A DNA stretch of 64,000 nt from Bradyrhizobium sp. CCGUVB4N (GCF_024199945.1 NZ_JANADP010000001.1:6510001-6574000), one strand, 5' to 3'; shown: positions 28,387 to 37,510, counted from the stretch's first letter. Made by a program: numbers and translations. Notes: generated from the letters alone by a model not told the origin.

Positions 28387-28857
28387 ATGCCCACCATTCA
28401 GTTCCAGCTCAACGGCGCGCCAGTGGCAGTGGACACCGATCCAGACCAAACACTGCTCGACGTTCTGCGTAACCGGCTCGGCATCAGCAGTCCGCATTTC
28501 GGCTGCGGCGCCGGCGAATGCGGCGCCTGCTACGTCCTGGTCGACGACCGCGCGATGGCCTCCTGCGACATGCCGATGTGGTCGGTGGCGGACAAGCAAG
28601 TCGTCACACTGGAGGGCCTCGGCACGGCCGAACAACCGCACCCGCTGCAACGCGCCTTCATCTCCGAACAGGCGATGCAATGCGGCTACTGCGTCTCGGG
28701 GATCCTGATCAGCGCGGCGGCGTTGCTAAAGCGCAATCCGTCACCGACAGAGGCGGAGGTCAGAACGGCGCTCGATCGCAATCTGTGCCGCTGCGGATCG
28801 CATAACCGCATGGTCCGCGCCGTCCTTCGGGCGGCGTCGGAGATGGCGACGTCATGA
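28387..28857 (+). CDS. [2Fe-2S] small subunit of a molybdenum hydroxylase
   Basis: 156 residues of the CoxS/IorA type. The plant-type [2Fe-2S] site is FGCGAGECGACYVLVDD plus the Cys in ASCDMPMW; the second cluster is AMQCGYCVSG with NLCRCGSHNRM. Eight bp separate it from the Bug receptor gene, and its TGA overlaps the ATG of the large subunit (ATGA at 28854). It should pass electrons from the molybdenum centre to a cytochrome or other acceptor; no separate FAD subunit is encoded, which matches the isoquinoline/nicotinate dehydrogenase class of two-subunit enzymes. Confidence 0.93.
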   Translation: MPTIQFQLNGAPVAVDTDPDQTLLDVLRNRLGISSPHFGCGAGECGACYVLVDDRAMASCDMPMWSVADKQVVTLEGLGTAEQPHPLQRAFISEQAMQCGYCVSGILISAAALLKRNPSPTEAEVRTALDRNLCRCGSHNRMVRAVLRAASEMATS

Positions 28858-30983
28858 GTGCGCCGGCCCCTGCCCCGAAACTGCCGGTCAGCCTGGCCGC
28901 CAATCCAAAGCTATCGTCGTGGGTGAAGTTCACCGGCGAAGGCCGTGTCGCGATCTCGCCCGGCAAGGTCGAAATCGGCCAGGGCATCGTCACGGCACTG
29001 GCGCAGATCGCGGCCGACGAGCTCGACGTCGAGATCGGCCGCATCGAGATGATCCGCGCCTCGACGGCTGCGAGCCCGAATGAGGGTGTCACCTCCGGCA
29101 GCCTGTCGATCCAGCAGTCCGGCCGAGCGCTGCGCCACGCCTGCGCCGAGATACGCCAGCGCTTCCTCGCGGCAGCCTCGGATCGTCTCGGCGTCGACGC
29201 ATCGCTGCTCGGTGTCGAGGACGGCACGATCTCCGGGCCCGGTAATGTCAGAACCAGCTATTGGGAGCTGGCTGGTGACGTCTCGCTGGATCGCGATGCG
29301 ACCGCAGGGGCTTCGGCGAAGACTGCCGCCAAGCGCGCGGTCGCCGGGCATTCGGTCCAGCGCGTCGACATACCCGACAAGGTGTTCGCGCGGCCGCGAT
29401 TCATCCATGACCACGCGTTGCCGGGGCTGGTCCATGGACGCGTGCTGCGGCCGGACACCGCGGGCGCCAGGCTGACTGCGCTCGACGAAAAAGCCGCGCG
29501 CGCTGTGTCCGGGCTCATCGCGATCGTCCGCGACGGTGGCTTTGCGGGCGTTGTCGCCGACAGCGAGATCGCCGCGGAAGCGGCGCTGAAAGCCCTGCGT
29601 AAGGGCGCGACATGGACGGCCGGCGAGCCGCTGCCGGATGAAAACGATCTTGCTGGCTTCCTGAGAAGCCAGCCGGTCGAAACGACCGTCATCGACACCA
29701 AGGCGGCGGTGACGACAAAGGCTGCACGCACGCTCCGCCGGCAATATACCCGCCCTTACATCGCACACGGCTCCATAGCACCGTCCTGCGCGATGGCGCG
29801 ATGGGATGGCGAGCGGCTCCATGTCTGGACGCACAGCCAGGGCGTCTATCTGCTCCGCGCCGATCTCGCGATCGTGCTCAAGCTGCCGGCCGAGAACATC
29901 GTCGTCGAGCATATGGAGGGCGCGGGCTGCTACGGGCACAATGCCGCCGACGATGTCGCGCTCGATGCCGTGCTGCTGGCGAAAGCTGCCGGCGGCCGTC
30001 CCGTACGGGTGCAATGGTCGCGCCACGACGAGATGTCCCACGCACCGTTCGGCGCCGCGATGGCCATCGAGATCGAGGCCGATCTCGATGCGGATAACGA
30101 GATCGTCGGCTGGCGCCATGCGATCTGGAGCAACGGCCACGCGGCGCGGCCCGGGCGTGCGGCGCAGCCTGCCCTGCTCGCCGCATCCGAGATCGCAAGT
30201 CCATACCCTCGCATGATCTCGACGAATCCACCGGCCGCCAATGGCGGCGGTGGCGACCGCAACTCCGTTCCGCTCTACGATCTCCGGACCTGGACGATCA
30301 CGAGTCACCGCCTGCTGACCATGCCGGTGCGCACCTCGGCTCTGCGGACTCTCGGCGCACGGGGCAACGTGTTCGCCATCGAATCCCTGCTCGACGAAAT
30401 CGCAGCCTTGCGCGGCGAGGACCCGATCGCGTTTCGCCTGCGGCTCCTCCGCGACGAGCGGGCACGCGAGGTCATCTGCGCAGCGGCGCGACGCGCGGCC
30501 TGGAAACCCGAGAGGCGATCCGGCATCGGCCATGGCGTCGGCTTTGCCCGCTACAAGAACACCGGCGCCTATTGCGCCGCCATCGCCGAGATCGAAGGCA
30601 CCGACGACATCCGCGTGAGGCGGCTCACGCTTGCGGTCGACGTCGGAGAGGCCATCAATCCGGACGGCGTCATCAACCAGATCGAGGGCGGCGCGATCCA
30701 GGCGACGAGCTGGGTGCTGAAGGAACGCGTCCGGTTCGATCCGTCGCGCATCACATCGACCTCCTGGACGGGCTATCCGATCCTGACCTTCAGCGAGGTG
30801 CCCATGGTCGATGTCGAGATCATCCAGCGACCGGAGATCGAGCCCGTCGGCGCCGGCGAAGCCGCGCACGGACCGGTGACGGCGGCGATCGCCAACGCGG
30901 TTTCCGATTGCCTCGGCGTACGCGTGCGCGACCTCCCGATCACACGCGACAAGATCATCGCAGCCATGGAGCTTGCATCGTGA
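28854..30983 (+). CDS. Molybdenum hydroxylase large subunit, IorB/nicotinate dehydrogenase-like
   Basis: 709 residues. N-terminal segment GRVAISPGKVEIGQGIVTALAQIAADELDV and PNEGVTSGSLSIQQSGRALR are typical of the isoquinoline 1-oxidoreductase beta class. Mid region VEHMEGAGCYGHNAADDVALD and VRVQWSRHDEMSHAPFG bind cofactor. The C-terminal VGAGEAAHGPVTAAIANAV holds the expected catalytic glutamate. No Tat signal is visible, unlike several relatives that are exported. It is coupled at both ends: ATGA with the small subunit, and GTGA at 30980 with the ModA-like gene. Likely hydroxylates an N-heterocyclic aromatic or an aldehyde; the exact substrate cannot be read from sequence. Confidence 0.9.
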   Translation: MSAPAPAPKLPVSLAANPKLSSWVKFTGEGRVAISPGKVEIGQGIVTALAQIAADELDVEIGRIEMIRASTAASPNEGVTSGSLSIQQSGRALRHACAEIRQRFLAAASDRLGVDASLLGVEDGTISGPGNVRTSYWELAGDVSLDRDATAGASAKTAAKRAVAGHSVQRVDIPDKVFARPRFIHDHALPGLVHGRVLRPDTAGARLTALDEKAARAVSGLIAIVRDGGFAGVVADSEIAAEAALKALRKGATWTAGEPLPDENDLAGFLRSQPVETTVIDTKAAVTTKAARTLRRQYTRPYIAHGSIAPSCAMARWDGERLHVWTHSQGVYLLRADLAIVLKLPAENIVVEHMEGAGCYGHNAADDVALDAVLLAKAAGGRPVRVQWSRHDEMSHAPFGAAMAIEIEADLDADNEIVGWRHAIWSNGHAARPGRAAQPALLAASEIASPYPRMISTNPPAANGGGGDRNSVPLYDLRTWTITSHRLLTMPVRTSALRTLGARGNVFAIESLLDEIAALRGEDPIAFRLRLLRDERAREVICAAARRAAWKPERRSGIGHGVGFARYKNTGAYCAAIAEIEGTDDIRVRRLTLAVDVGEAINPDGVINQIEGGAIQATSWVLKERVRFDPSRITSTSWTGYPILTFSEVPMVDVEIIQRPEIEPVGAGEAAHGPVTAAIANAVSDCLGVRVRDLPITRDKIIAAMELAS

Positions 30984-31678
30984 CCACAGTCAACATCTTG
31001 AGCGGCGGCGCAGCGCAAGGCCTGGTACGCGGCATCAGCGAGCCCTTCAAGGCGAAGAGCGGATTTGGCATCGACGGCGAGTTCGGCGCGGTCGGTGTCA
31101 TGGCGGACAAGCTGCGCGCGAGCACGCCGGCCGATCTCGTGATCCTGACGCAGGCCCTCCTTGCAAAGCTTGCCGCGGAGAAGCTTGTCGTTCCCGCCTC
31201 GATCGCCAATGTCGGCCGGGTCGAGACCGCGCTGGCGGTCCGCAGCCGCGATCCCAGGGTGACCGTAAGGACGGAAGCCGATTTGCGCGAGGTCCTGCGC
31301 TCCGCCGACGCCATCTACGTTCCCGACACCAAGGCCTCGACCGCGGGCCAGCACGTTGCAAAGGTGCTGGATCAGCTCGGTATCGCCTATGAGCTCACGT
31401 CGCGCCTGAAGATCTTTCCGAACGGCGCAACGGCGATGCGCGAGCTGGCGACGTCCACTGCGACGCGGCCGATTGGGTGCACGCAGGCGACCGAGATCAT
31501 CGCGACCGACGGCATCGCGCTGTCGGGTTCGTTGCCGCCGGGCTGCGAGCTGGTGACGATGTACACGGCTGGCGTGACCACACAAGCGGCGCACCCGAAC
31601 GAAGCGTCCGCGCTGATCGCCCTGCTCACTGGCGCAGATCACAAAGAGCTGCGCCAGCGCGTCGGATTTGCCGGCTAG
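30980..31678 (+). CDS. ModA-like substrate-binding domain protein without signal peptide
   Basis: 232 residues from a GTG overlapping the previous stop (GTGA). The fold signature is that of type 2 periplasmic binding proteins of the molybdate (COG0725) group: VNILSGGAAQGLVRGISEPFKAKSG, FGAVGVMADKLRAS.ADLVILTQALLAKLAAEKLV, IYVPDTKASTAGQHVAKVLDQLGI, PIGCTQATEIIATDGI. There is no signal peptide or lipobox, so it would stay in the cytoplasm unless exported by another route. Its place at the end of a molybdenum hydroxylase operon suggests handling of molybdate, cofactor or substrate; that role is inference. No ModB/ModC genes are adjacent. Confidence 0.8.
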   Translation: MTTVNILSGGAAQGLVRGISEPFKAKSGFGIDGEFGAVGVMADKLRASTPADLVILTQALLAKLAAEKLVVPASIANVGRVETALAVRSRDPRVTVRTEADLREVLRSADAIYVPDTKASTAGQHVAKVLDQLGIAYELTSRLKIFPNGATAMRELATSTATRPIGCTQATEIIATDGIALSGSLPPGCELVTMYTAGVTTQAAHPNEASALIALLTGADHKELRQRVGFAG

Positions 31679-31687
31679 ATGCGAACC

Positions 31688-32494
31688 TTATGTGTGCAGC
31701 TGGGTGAGACCGGTCGGCGGGCCATCGACCCCGGTCCAGCCGCCGTCGACAAAGAGCGTGCTGCCACTGACATAGCTCGCGGCATCGGAGGCGAGATAGG
31801 CGACGGCGGTGGCGACCTCGTCGGCGCTGCTCCAGCGGTTGAACACGGTGTGGCCAGCGTAGAGATTGTAGATGTCGGGCCGCTGCTTGAACGGGCTGGT
31901 CAGCGCGGTCTCGGCGATGCTCGGCGCGATCGCGTTGACGCGCACGCCGGAGCGGCCGACCTCGGAGGCAAAGCCCTTCACGAGGAGACCGATCGCCGCC
32001 TTGGTCGATCCGTAGACGCCAAGGCCGGGCTCGATGGTCACCGCGCGCACTGACGAGCAGGCGATGATGCTGCCGCCCTTTTGCTCGACCATGATGCGGC
32101 CAAAGGCTTGGAAGAACCACACCGTGCCCTTGACGTTGAGGTTCAGCACGCGGTCGAGATCCTCCTCGGTATAGTCGAGGATGGTCTTGCGGATATTGAG
32201 CCCGGGCGTGGTCACGGCGATGTCGAGCCGCGAAAATTTCTGCATCACGGTTTTGGCGAGCGCATTGACGTCGCCAGCGCTCGCGGCGTCGCAGCTAGCT
32301 GCTTCCGCCCAGCCGCCCTTGTCGCGGATGCCCGCAGCCGTCGCCTCTGCCGCGTCAAGCGCGCGATCGGCGCAGACGACGCGGGCGCCGAGCCCGGCCA
32401 GCGCCTCGGCCGACGATTTGCCGATGCCCGATGCGGCGCCGAGCACCACGGCCGTCTTGTCGGTGAGGTCGAAGAGCTTGCGATAGTCAGTCAC
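31688..32494 (-). CDS. Short-chain dehydrogenase/reductase (SDR)
   Basis: 268-residue classical SDR. Cofactor motif VLGAASGIGKSSAEAL with CADRALDAAEA (acidic residue favouring NAD+), LNVKGTVWFFQAFG, catalytic Ser in IIACSSVRA, and YGSTK with the Tyr-x3-Lys pair. C-terminus ends DGGWTGVDGPP. GTG start at 32494, with AGGAGA about 10 bases upstream. Convergent with the ModA-like gene (9 bp gap) and 77 bp downstream of the TRAP permease on the same strand, so it may act on the compound imported by the TRAP system. Confidence 0.9.
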   Translation of the reverse strand: MTDYRKLFDLTDKTAVVLGAASGIGKSSAEALAGLGARVVCADRALDAAEATAAGIRDKGGWAEAASCDAASAGDVNALAKTVMQKFSRLDIAVTTPGLNIRKTILDYTEEDLDRVLNLNVKGTVWFFQAFGRIMVEQKGGSIIACSSVRAVTIEPGLGVYGSTKAAIGLLVKGFASEVGRSGVRVNAIAPSIAETALTSPFKQRPDIYNLYAGHTVFNRWSSADEVATAVAYLASDAASYVSGSTLFVDGGWTGVDGPPTGLTQLHT

Positions 32495-32571
32495 GGACAG
32501 ATTCTCCTGTTGCTGTGACGCAAACTATCGCAAGCGCGGTTCGCCGGCCAATGCCGGCGAACGCACGACAG

Positions 32572-33864
32572 CTATCCCTTGTATCCCATCAGCAGACGGG
32601 GCAGCCACAGCGAGAAAGCCGGGACGTAGGTCACGAACATCAGCGCTGCGATCAGGGCGGCGTAGAACGGCAGGATGGTCCGCATCACCGCGCCCACCGA
32701 GATGCCGCCGATGGCGCAACCGACGAACTGCGTGGTGCCGACCGGTGGGGTGTTCAGCCCGAGCGCGCAGTTGATCAGCATCAGCATGCCGAACTGCACC
32801 GGATCCATGCCCGCCTTCATCGCGATCGGCAGGAAAATCGGGGTGCAGATCAGGATGGTCGCCGCCATGTCCATGAACGTGCCGAGCACGAACAGGATGA
32901 TGTTGATCAGCAGGAAGATCATCCAGGGCTGCGAGGAGACCTTGCTCATCAGGTCGCCGGCGAAGTCGGCCACCTCATACAGGCCCATCAGATACTGGAA
33001 CATGGTGGAGACGCCGATCAGCAGCAGCACCACGCCTGTCGTCTTCACCGCCTTGGCGGCGGCGTGCAGGAAGTTGCTCCAGGTCATGGTCCGGTAGATG
33101 AAGAACGTCAGCACGATCGTGTAGGTGACGGCAACAGCGGCAGATTCAGTTGCCGTGAACACACCGGACAGGATGCCCGTCAGGATGATGCCGACGATCA
33201 GGAGGCCCGGCAGTGCGGCCGCGAACGAGCGAAACACCTCGGCCCAGCCGGGAAACTTGCCGGCGGGATAGCCGCGCTTCACTGCGACGGCGTAAGCGGC
33301 AACCAGCATGCAGATCATCAGCACCAGCGCCGGCAGGAGGCCGGCCGCGATCAGCGCACCGATCGAGACCTTGCCGCCGGCGGCGAGCGCGTAGATGATC
33401 ATGTTGTGGCTGGTCGGCATCAACGCGCCGACGAGCGAGGCGTGGGTGGTGACGTTGACGGCGTAATCGGTGTCGAACCCCTCTTTTTTCATCATCGGGA
33501 TCATCACCGCGCCCATCGCCGACACGTCGGCCACGGGCGAGCCGGAGACGCCGCCGAACAGCGTGCAGGCGACCACGTTCGACATGCCGAGACCGCCGCG
33601 GATGTGGCCGACGAGATTCTTGGCGAGTTGCACGATCTTGTCGGCAACGCCGCCGTGCAGCATCAGCTCACCGCTGAAGACGAAGAACGGGATGGCCAGG
33701 AACGAGAAGATGTTCATCCCCGACATCATCTGCTGGAAGATGACGGCGACCGGCAGGCCCTCATAGAGGATGGTGCAGATGGCCGAGAGACCGATCGCAA
33801 AGGCGACCGGTACGCCGAGGATCAGGAAGCCAAAGAACGTGGCGCCGAGAATAATCAGTTCCAT
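32572..33864 (-). CDS. dctM: TRAP transporter large permease (DctM)
   Basis: 430 residues with about 12 hydrophobic helices, the usual size for DctM. Typical segments are FSFLAIPFFVFSGELMLHGG, GGVSGSPVADVSAMGAVMIPMM, ALMPTSHNMIIYALAAGGKVS and GTFMDMAATILICTPIFLPIA. It overlaps the small permease gene by 10 bp. It forms with the DctQ and DctP proteins a sodium- or proton-driven importer of organic acids. The start ATG at 33864 lies inside the end of dctQ, indicating coupling. Confidence 0.95.
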   Translation of the reverse strand: MELIILGATFFGFLILGVPVAFAIGLSAICTILYEGLPVAVIFQQMMSGMNIFSFLAIPFFVFSGELMLHGGVADKIVQLAKNLVGHIRGGLGMSNVVACTLFGGVSGSPVADVSAMGAVMIPMMKKEGFDTDYAVNVTTHASLVGALMPTSHNMIIYALAAGGKVSIGALIAAGLLPALVLMICMLVAAYAVAVKRGYPAGKFPGWAEVFRSFAAALPGLLIVGIILTGILSGVFTATESAAVAVTYTIVLTFFIYRTMTWSNFLHAAAKAVKTTGVVLLLIGVSTMFQYLMGLYEVADFAGDLMSKVSSQPWMIFLLINIILFVLGTFMDMAATILICTPIFLPIAMKAGMDPVQFGMLMLINCALGLNTPPVGTTQFVGCAIGGISVGAVMRTILPFYAALIAALMFVTYVPAFSLWLPRLLMGYKG

Positions 33865-34400
33865 GAGGGGACGACCTCTTCGCCACGCAGGAGAGCAATG
33901 ATGTGCTCGATTGAAAAGGAGACGATCAGAATGCCGGAGGCAACCAGCGGCACGTAGCGAACGACCTCAGGGAAGCCGAGATTGGGGATATGCACGGTCC
34001 CGACCGAAGCACCGAGGATCCAGCCGTTGTAGACCATCGCCACGCCGAACAGAGCCACAAGGACATGGATGACGAGCTCGACCTTCTCTCGCAGGTGATC
34101 CGGAAGCATCACCAGCAGACTGTCCATGCCGATGTGTCCGGCATCGCGAACGCCGACGGCGGCGCCGATCAGCGTGACATACAGGATCAGGACCAGCGCG
34201 AGATTTTCAGTCCAGGTCGGACTGGAGTTGAGAACGTAGCGCCCAAACACCTGGTAGAACACGATGGTGACGATGACGAGCAGTCCGGTCACGGACAGGT
34301 ACATCCCCGCCCGGGCGATGGGCGCATTGATCCGCGACAGCAGACTGGTCGACGGACGTCCCGCCTTCTGCTCGTTGTCTGCGACGTGTGGGTCTGTCAT
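33855..34400 (-). CDS. dctQ: TRAP transporter small permease (DctQ)
   Basis: 181 residues with four hydrophobic helices and the DctQ signature VFGRYVLNSSPTWTENLALVLILYVTLIGAAVGVRDAGHIGMD. AGGAGG is within 10 bases upstream of the ATG at 34400. It follows the solute-binding protein gene (66 bp gap) and overlaps dctM, the standard TRAP order P-Q-M. Confidence 0.94.
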   Translation of the reverse strand: MTDPHVADNEQKAGRPSTSLLSRINAPIARAGMYLSVTGLLVIVTIVFYQVFGRYVLNSSPTWTENLALVLILYVTLIGAAVGVRDAGHIGMDSLLVMLPDHLREKVELVIHVLVALFGVAMVYNGWILGASVGTVHIPNLGFPEVVRYVPLVASGILIVSFSIEHIIALLRGEEVVPSWN

Positions 34401-34466
34401 CTCGCCCCTCCTTGTGAGGATCCGGTGTCACCTCGCGGCGACACCGGACCCGATCCCCGCTGTGTT

Positions 34467-35438
34467 TTACTTGGTGTCCTGGATCCGCTTGACGAGGCTC
34501 GAGAGCTTCTCGTCGCCGGCGAACTTCTGGTAGACCGGCTTCATTGCGTCCACGAACTCCTGCTTGTTCGCGATCGTGACGACCTGCACGCCGGCCGCCT
34601 CGACGGTCTTGCGCGACGCTTCCTCACGTTCGTCCCAGAGCTTGCGCATGACCGGCACCGATTCCTTCGCCGCCTTGCGGATCATCGCCTGATCCTCCTT
34701 GCTCAGCGTGTCCCAGACCTTCTTGGACATCACGAGGACTTCGGGGGCCAGCGAGTGCTCGGTCACGTTATAGAATTTGGCGGCCTCGAAATGGCGCGAG
34801 GACTCGTAGGAGGGCCAGTTGTTCTCGGCGGCGTCCACGAGACCGGTCTTGAGCGCGGTGTAGACCTCGCCATACGGCATCGGCGTCGGATTGGCGCCGA
34901 GGCTCTGGATCATGCCGACCCACAGATCGGACTGCTGGACGCGGATCTTCAGGCCCTTGACGTCTGCGAGCGACTTGATCGGTGCCTTGACGGTGTAGAT
35001 CGAGCGGGCACCGCTGTCGTAATAGGCAAGACCGACCAGGCCCGCCGGCTCCATGGCCGCCAGGATCTCGTCGCCGATCGGACCGTCGAGCACGTTGCGC
35101 ATGTGCTGGGTGTCCCGGAAGACGAAGGGCAGACACAGGGCGACGGTTTCCGGCACGAAGTTGTTCAACGGCGAAGCGTTGATCCGCATCATGTCGAGCG
35201 CGCCGATCTTGAGCTGCTCGATGGTGTCCTTCTCCGACCCCAGAGCGCCGTTCGGAAACACCTTGACGCCAAGCTTGCCGCCGCTCGCGGTGGCGAGCTG
35301 CTTGCCCATGAACTTCACGGCTTCGACGGTCGGATAGTCGGCGGGATGGACGTCGGCCGAGCGGAAATCGCGTGCGGTTGCGAGCGGCGCCGACACCGCC
35401 AATGCAGCGGCTGCGATGATACCGATTAACGTCTTCAT
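34467..35438 (-). CDS. dctP: TRAP transporter solute-binding protein (DctP)
   Basis: 323 residues with a Sec signal peptide MKTLIGIIAAAALAVSAPLATA. The mature DctP domain includes RSADVHPADYPTVEAVKFMG, NGALGSEKDTIEQLKIGALDM, the family arginine region KGLKIRVQQSDLWVGMIQSLGANPTPMPYGEVYTALKTGLVDAAENN. The start is fixed by AGGAGGAG upstream of the ATG at 35438. First gene of the leftward TRAP operon. The ligand is not predictable from the visible residues; neighbouring SDR and cyclase remnants point to an organic acid. Confidence 0.94.
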   Translation of the reverse strand: MKTLIGIIAAAALAVSAPLATARDFRSADVHPADYPTVEAVKFMGKQLATASGGKLGVKVFPNGALGSEKDTIEQLKIGALDMMRINASPLNNFVPETVALCLPFVFRDTQHMRNVLDGPIGDEILAAMEPAGLVGLAYYDSGARSIYTVKAPIKSLADVKGLKIRVQQSDLWVGMIQSLGANPTPMPYGEVYTALKTGLVDAAENNWPSYESSRHFEAAKFYNVTEHSLAPEVLVMSKKVWDTLSKEDQAMIRKAAKESVPVMRKLWDEREEASRKTVEAAGVQVVTIANKQEFVDAMKPVYQKFAGDEKLSSLVKRIQDTK

Positions 35439-35884
35439 CTGGGGTCTCCTCCTGAGTTGATTATGTCGTCGTTGGGCACGTATTGCGGGCCGCCTTGGGT
35501 CGCTCCACTTCAGGTGTGAAGTCAAGCGCTGCAACTGCACCACCTTCGTAGGATTGCGTGGCGGAGTCGAGGGGATTTGGCTGATTGGTAATGTCTGCCC
35601 GGGACAGTGCGACGCGCATCGCGCCCGCTGCTGCGGGGGACCTGTGCGGCAAATGCCGGCTCCCCGGCAATCGAGCCGCGTCACCGGCCGATGCCGGATG
35701 CGCGGTAACGATGCTCATCGTATCCATGGACGTTCCTCGGGTTTCGTGCTCGACCGCTATTGATTGCGGCTTGAGGTTCGGGCGAGACGATCGGCTCATC
35801 CTGTACGAACGCGCCGCATCGGCGCGATATCGCCAGTGTCGTCCCTAAGGCGGGCGGCATTCTGAGTCCAAGCCAAATGCGGCA
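35439..35884. other. Intergenic region upstream of the TRAP operon
   Basis: It should hold the TRAP promoter. A leftward 88-codon frame, 35461-35727, has a fair ribosome binding site (GAGGA seven bases before the ATG) but no recognisable domain and biased Pro/Ala/Thr content, so it is only a possible small gene. Confidence 0.35.
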
Positions 35885-36338
35885 TTGATCGATGCTGGAG
35901 TTGCATTGATCAATCACGCGGCACCCCCGAGAACGATCGGCGGAAAATTTCAATTTTCCGAATATTGCCACGAGGGAGCGTTAGTTGACGTCGCAGCCGG
36001 AGGACCTGCCGGACCGTCAGGGCTGGGCTGTCGAGCAGGTCTCGCTATCCACCCACAACGGCACGCATCTCGACGCGCCCTGGCACTTTCACGCGACCAT
36101 GGATCGCGGCGAACGGTCATGGACCATCGACGAGGTTCCGCTGGAGTGGTGCTTGCAGCCCGGCGTGAAGCTCGACTTCCGGCATCTGCCGGATGGCTAT
36201 GTCGCAACCGTCGACGACGTCGCGAAGGAGTTCAAGCGGATCGGCCACACGCCCTCGCCGCTCGAGATCGTCGTCGTCGACACACGCGCCGGCGCAAAAT
36301 TCGGCCAGGCGAATTACGTCAACTCCGGCTGCGGCTAG
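35885..36338 (+). pseudogene. Cyclase family (kynurenine formamidase-like) gene, truncated at both ends
   Basis: From about 35985 the frame reads EDLPDRQGWAVEQVSLSTHNGTHLDAPWHF, with the HxGTHxDxPxHF metal motif, then ERSWTIDEVPLEWCLQPGVKLDFRHLPDGYVATVDDV and IVVVDTRAGAKFGQANYVNSGCG followed by TAG. Intact relatives are about 260 residues and continue with a second half containing the H/E metal ligands. Here only about 115 codons remain, and the N-terminal third is out of frame (a KFQFSEYCHEGA piece lies in another phase). The gene is probably inactive. It may once have worked with the adjacent SDR and TRAP genes. Confidence 0.7.
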
Positions 36339-36348
36339 GTAAACGCGA

Positions 36349-37077
36349 TCACTCGCCGTCGAGGCCGCTTTCGGCAAGCTCGCGCAGCGCATCGGTATCG
36401 AGCACGACGATCGCGCCATGCTCGAGGCGCACCCAACTCCGTCCGGCCCAGGCGCGCAATTGCTTGTTGATGCTCTCGCGAGTCATGCCCACCATCTCGC
36501 TGATCTCCTGCTGGGTGATCGCGAGCGTGCCACTGCCGGAGTCGAGCTTGCGCTCCTCGGTGAGGCCGAGCAGCGCGCTCGCCAACCGGCCCGGCAGATT
36601 TTGCAAGATCACCTGCTCGACCTGCTGGCTGGTCCAGCGTAGCCGCGCGCAGAGCAGTTCGATGAATTTCATCGCCAGCGCCGGCTGACTCTTCACGAAC
36701 GGCAGGAAGTCGCGGCGGTCGATGATGTAGAGCTCACAATTGGTGTTGGCGGTCGCATCCGCCGACCGCGGTGCACCATCAAGCACAGCGATCTCGCCGA
36801 AGATTTCCCCGGGACCGATCAGATTGAGAATGGCGTTCCGCCCGTCCGGCGACGAAGAGGAAATCTTCACTGTTCCGGAGATCACCGCGAACAGATTATT
36901 GCCGGGGTCGCCCTTGGCGGCGATCGTCGCGCCACGCTTGACGGTGGTGTGCTTGGCATAGCGGCAGAGCTGATCGAGCGCGTCCGGATCCAGATCTGCG
37001 AAGATCGGATGCTTGCGCAGAACCGACAGTTTGTTACCCGACGGCTGCCGGGGGTCGCCGGTCTTGTCCTGAGGCAC
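36349..37077 (-). CDS. Crp/Fnr family transcriptional regulator (Crp-like, no Fe-S cysteines)
   Basis: About 242 residues. The cyclic-nucleotide-binding domain spans LRKHPIFADLDPDALDQLCRYAKH to FIELLCARL, with GEIFGEIAVLDGAPRSADA matching the phosphate-binding cassette. The C-terminal winged helix has LAITQQEISEMVGMTRESINKQLRAW. No cysteine cluster is present at the N-terminus, so it is not an oxygen-sensing FNR. The GTG at 37077 is preferred because AGGAG lies seven bases upstream; a TTG at 37143 is an alternative. It is convergent with the cyclase remnant. Effector (cAMP or other) unknown. Confidence 0.9.
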   Translation of the reverse strand: MPQDKTGDPRQPSGNKLSVLRKHPIFADLDPDALDQLCRYAKHTTVKRGATIAAKGDPGNNLFAVISGTVKISSSSPDGRNAILNLIGPGEIFGEIAVLDGAPRSADATANTNCELYIIDRRDFLPFVKSQPALAMKFIELLCARLRWTSQQVEQVILQNLPGRLASALLGLTEERKLDSGSGTLAITQQEISEMVGMTRESINKQLRAWAGRSWVRLEHGAIVVLDTDALRELAESGLDGE

Positions 37078-37323
37078 GCCGGGACTCCTAAGACTGCGAG
37101 GCACTTGCAGTTCCTGCGTAGTCAACGTTAGCAGGCTTTTCAACCGGAAAGCACGGACACAGTTTGAGGCAAATGCCGCTAAAGTGCCGCGTTCGTGCTG
37201 CGAAATCGCACCCGCAGGGTGCGTCGATACTTTTCACGCCATGCAGAGTTGCATGGACGGCAAGCTACAGTTGGGCCTGCCAACCAAACTTACCGGCTGT
37301 CGCGTCAAAATGCGACAATGATC
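37078..37323. other. Intergenic region
   Basis: About 250 bp between the Crp-like gene and the 44-codon membrane protein gene; should contain the promoter of the former. No FNR-type site or gene seen. Confidence 0.4.
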
Positions 37324-37458
37324 TCAGGAGCTTCGGCGCTGCGTGTCCGAATCGAGCCGGCCCGCGCTGGTTTGTCGATCCGCCCAAGCCAGCGCGGCTG
37401 CGAATGTCACAAAGATCGCCACGACGGCAATGATTACCAGCAATGCGTCAATCGGCAT
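37324..37458 (-). CDS. 44-residue membrane protein, FNR-box-linked
   Basis: A short gene with a strong ribosome binding site (GGGAGG, five bases before the ATG at 37458). The product MPIDALLVIIAVVAIFVTFAAALAW.. is one transmembrane helix followed by a polar tail (DRQTSAGRLDSDTQRRSS). A perfect TTGAT-N4-ATCAA site is centred 59 bp upstream of the start codon, which would put a class II FNR promoter start about 18 bp before the ATG. The gene therefore looks real and oxygen-regulated despite its size. Function unknown; it is not CcoS/FixS-like in sequence. Confidence 0.65.
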   Translation of the reverse strand: MPIDALLVIIAVVAIFVTFAAALAWADRQTSAGRLDSDTQRRSS

Positions 37459-37510
37459 CGCACCCTCCCACCTTGTTCCGGCCATTATTCGCGACGCGCG
37501 ACCGGCGTCA

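Noticed and set aside
28911..30869. 652-codon minus-strand open frame
   Set aside because: Antisense to the molybdenum hydroxylase large subunit, which has clear family motifs on the plus strand.
32515..33957. 480-codon plus-strand open frame opposite the TRAP permease
   Set aside because: His/Arg/Asp/Gln-rich antisense translation of a membrane protein gene; no domain or ribosome binding site.
35881..35915. TTGATC-containing direct repeats near the cyclase remnant considered as FNR sites
   Set aside because: The half-sites are not separated by the six bases needed for TTGA-N6-TCAA.
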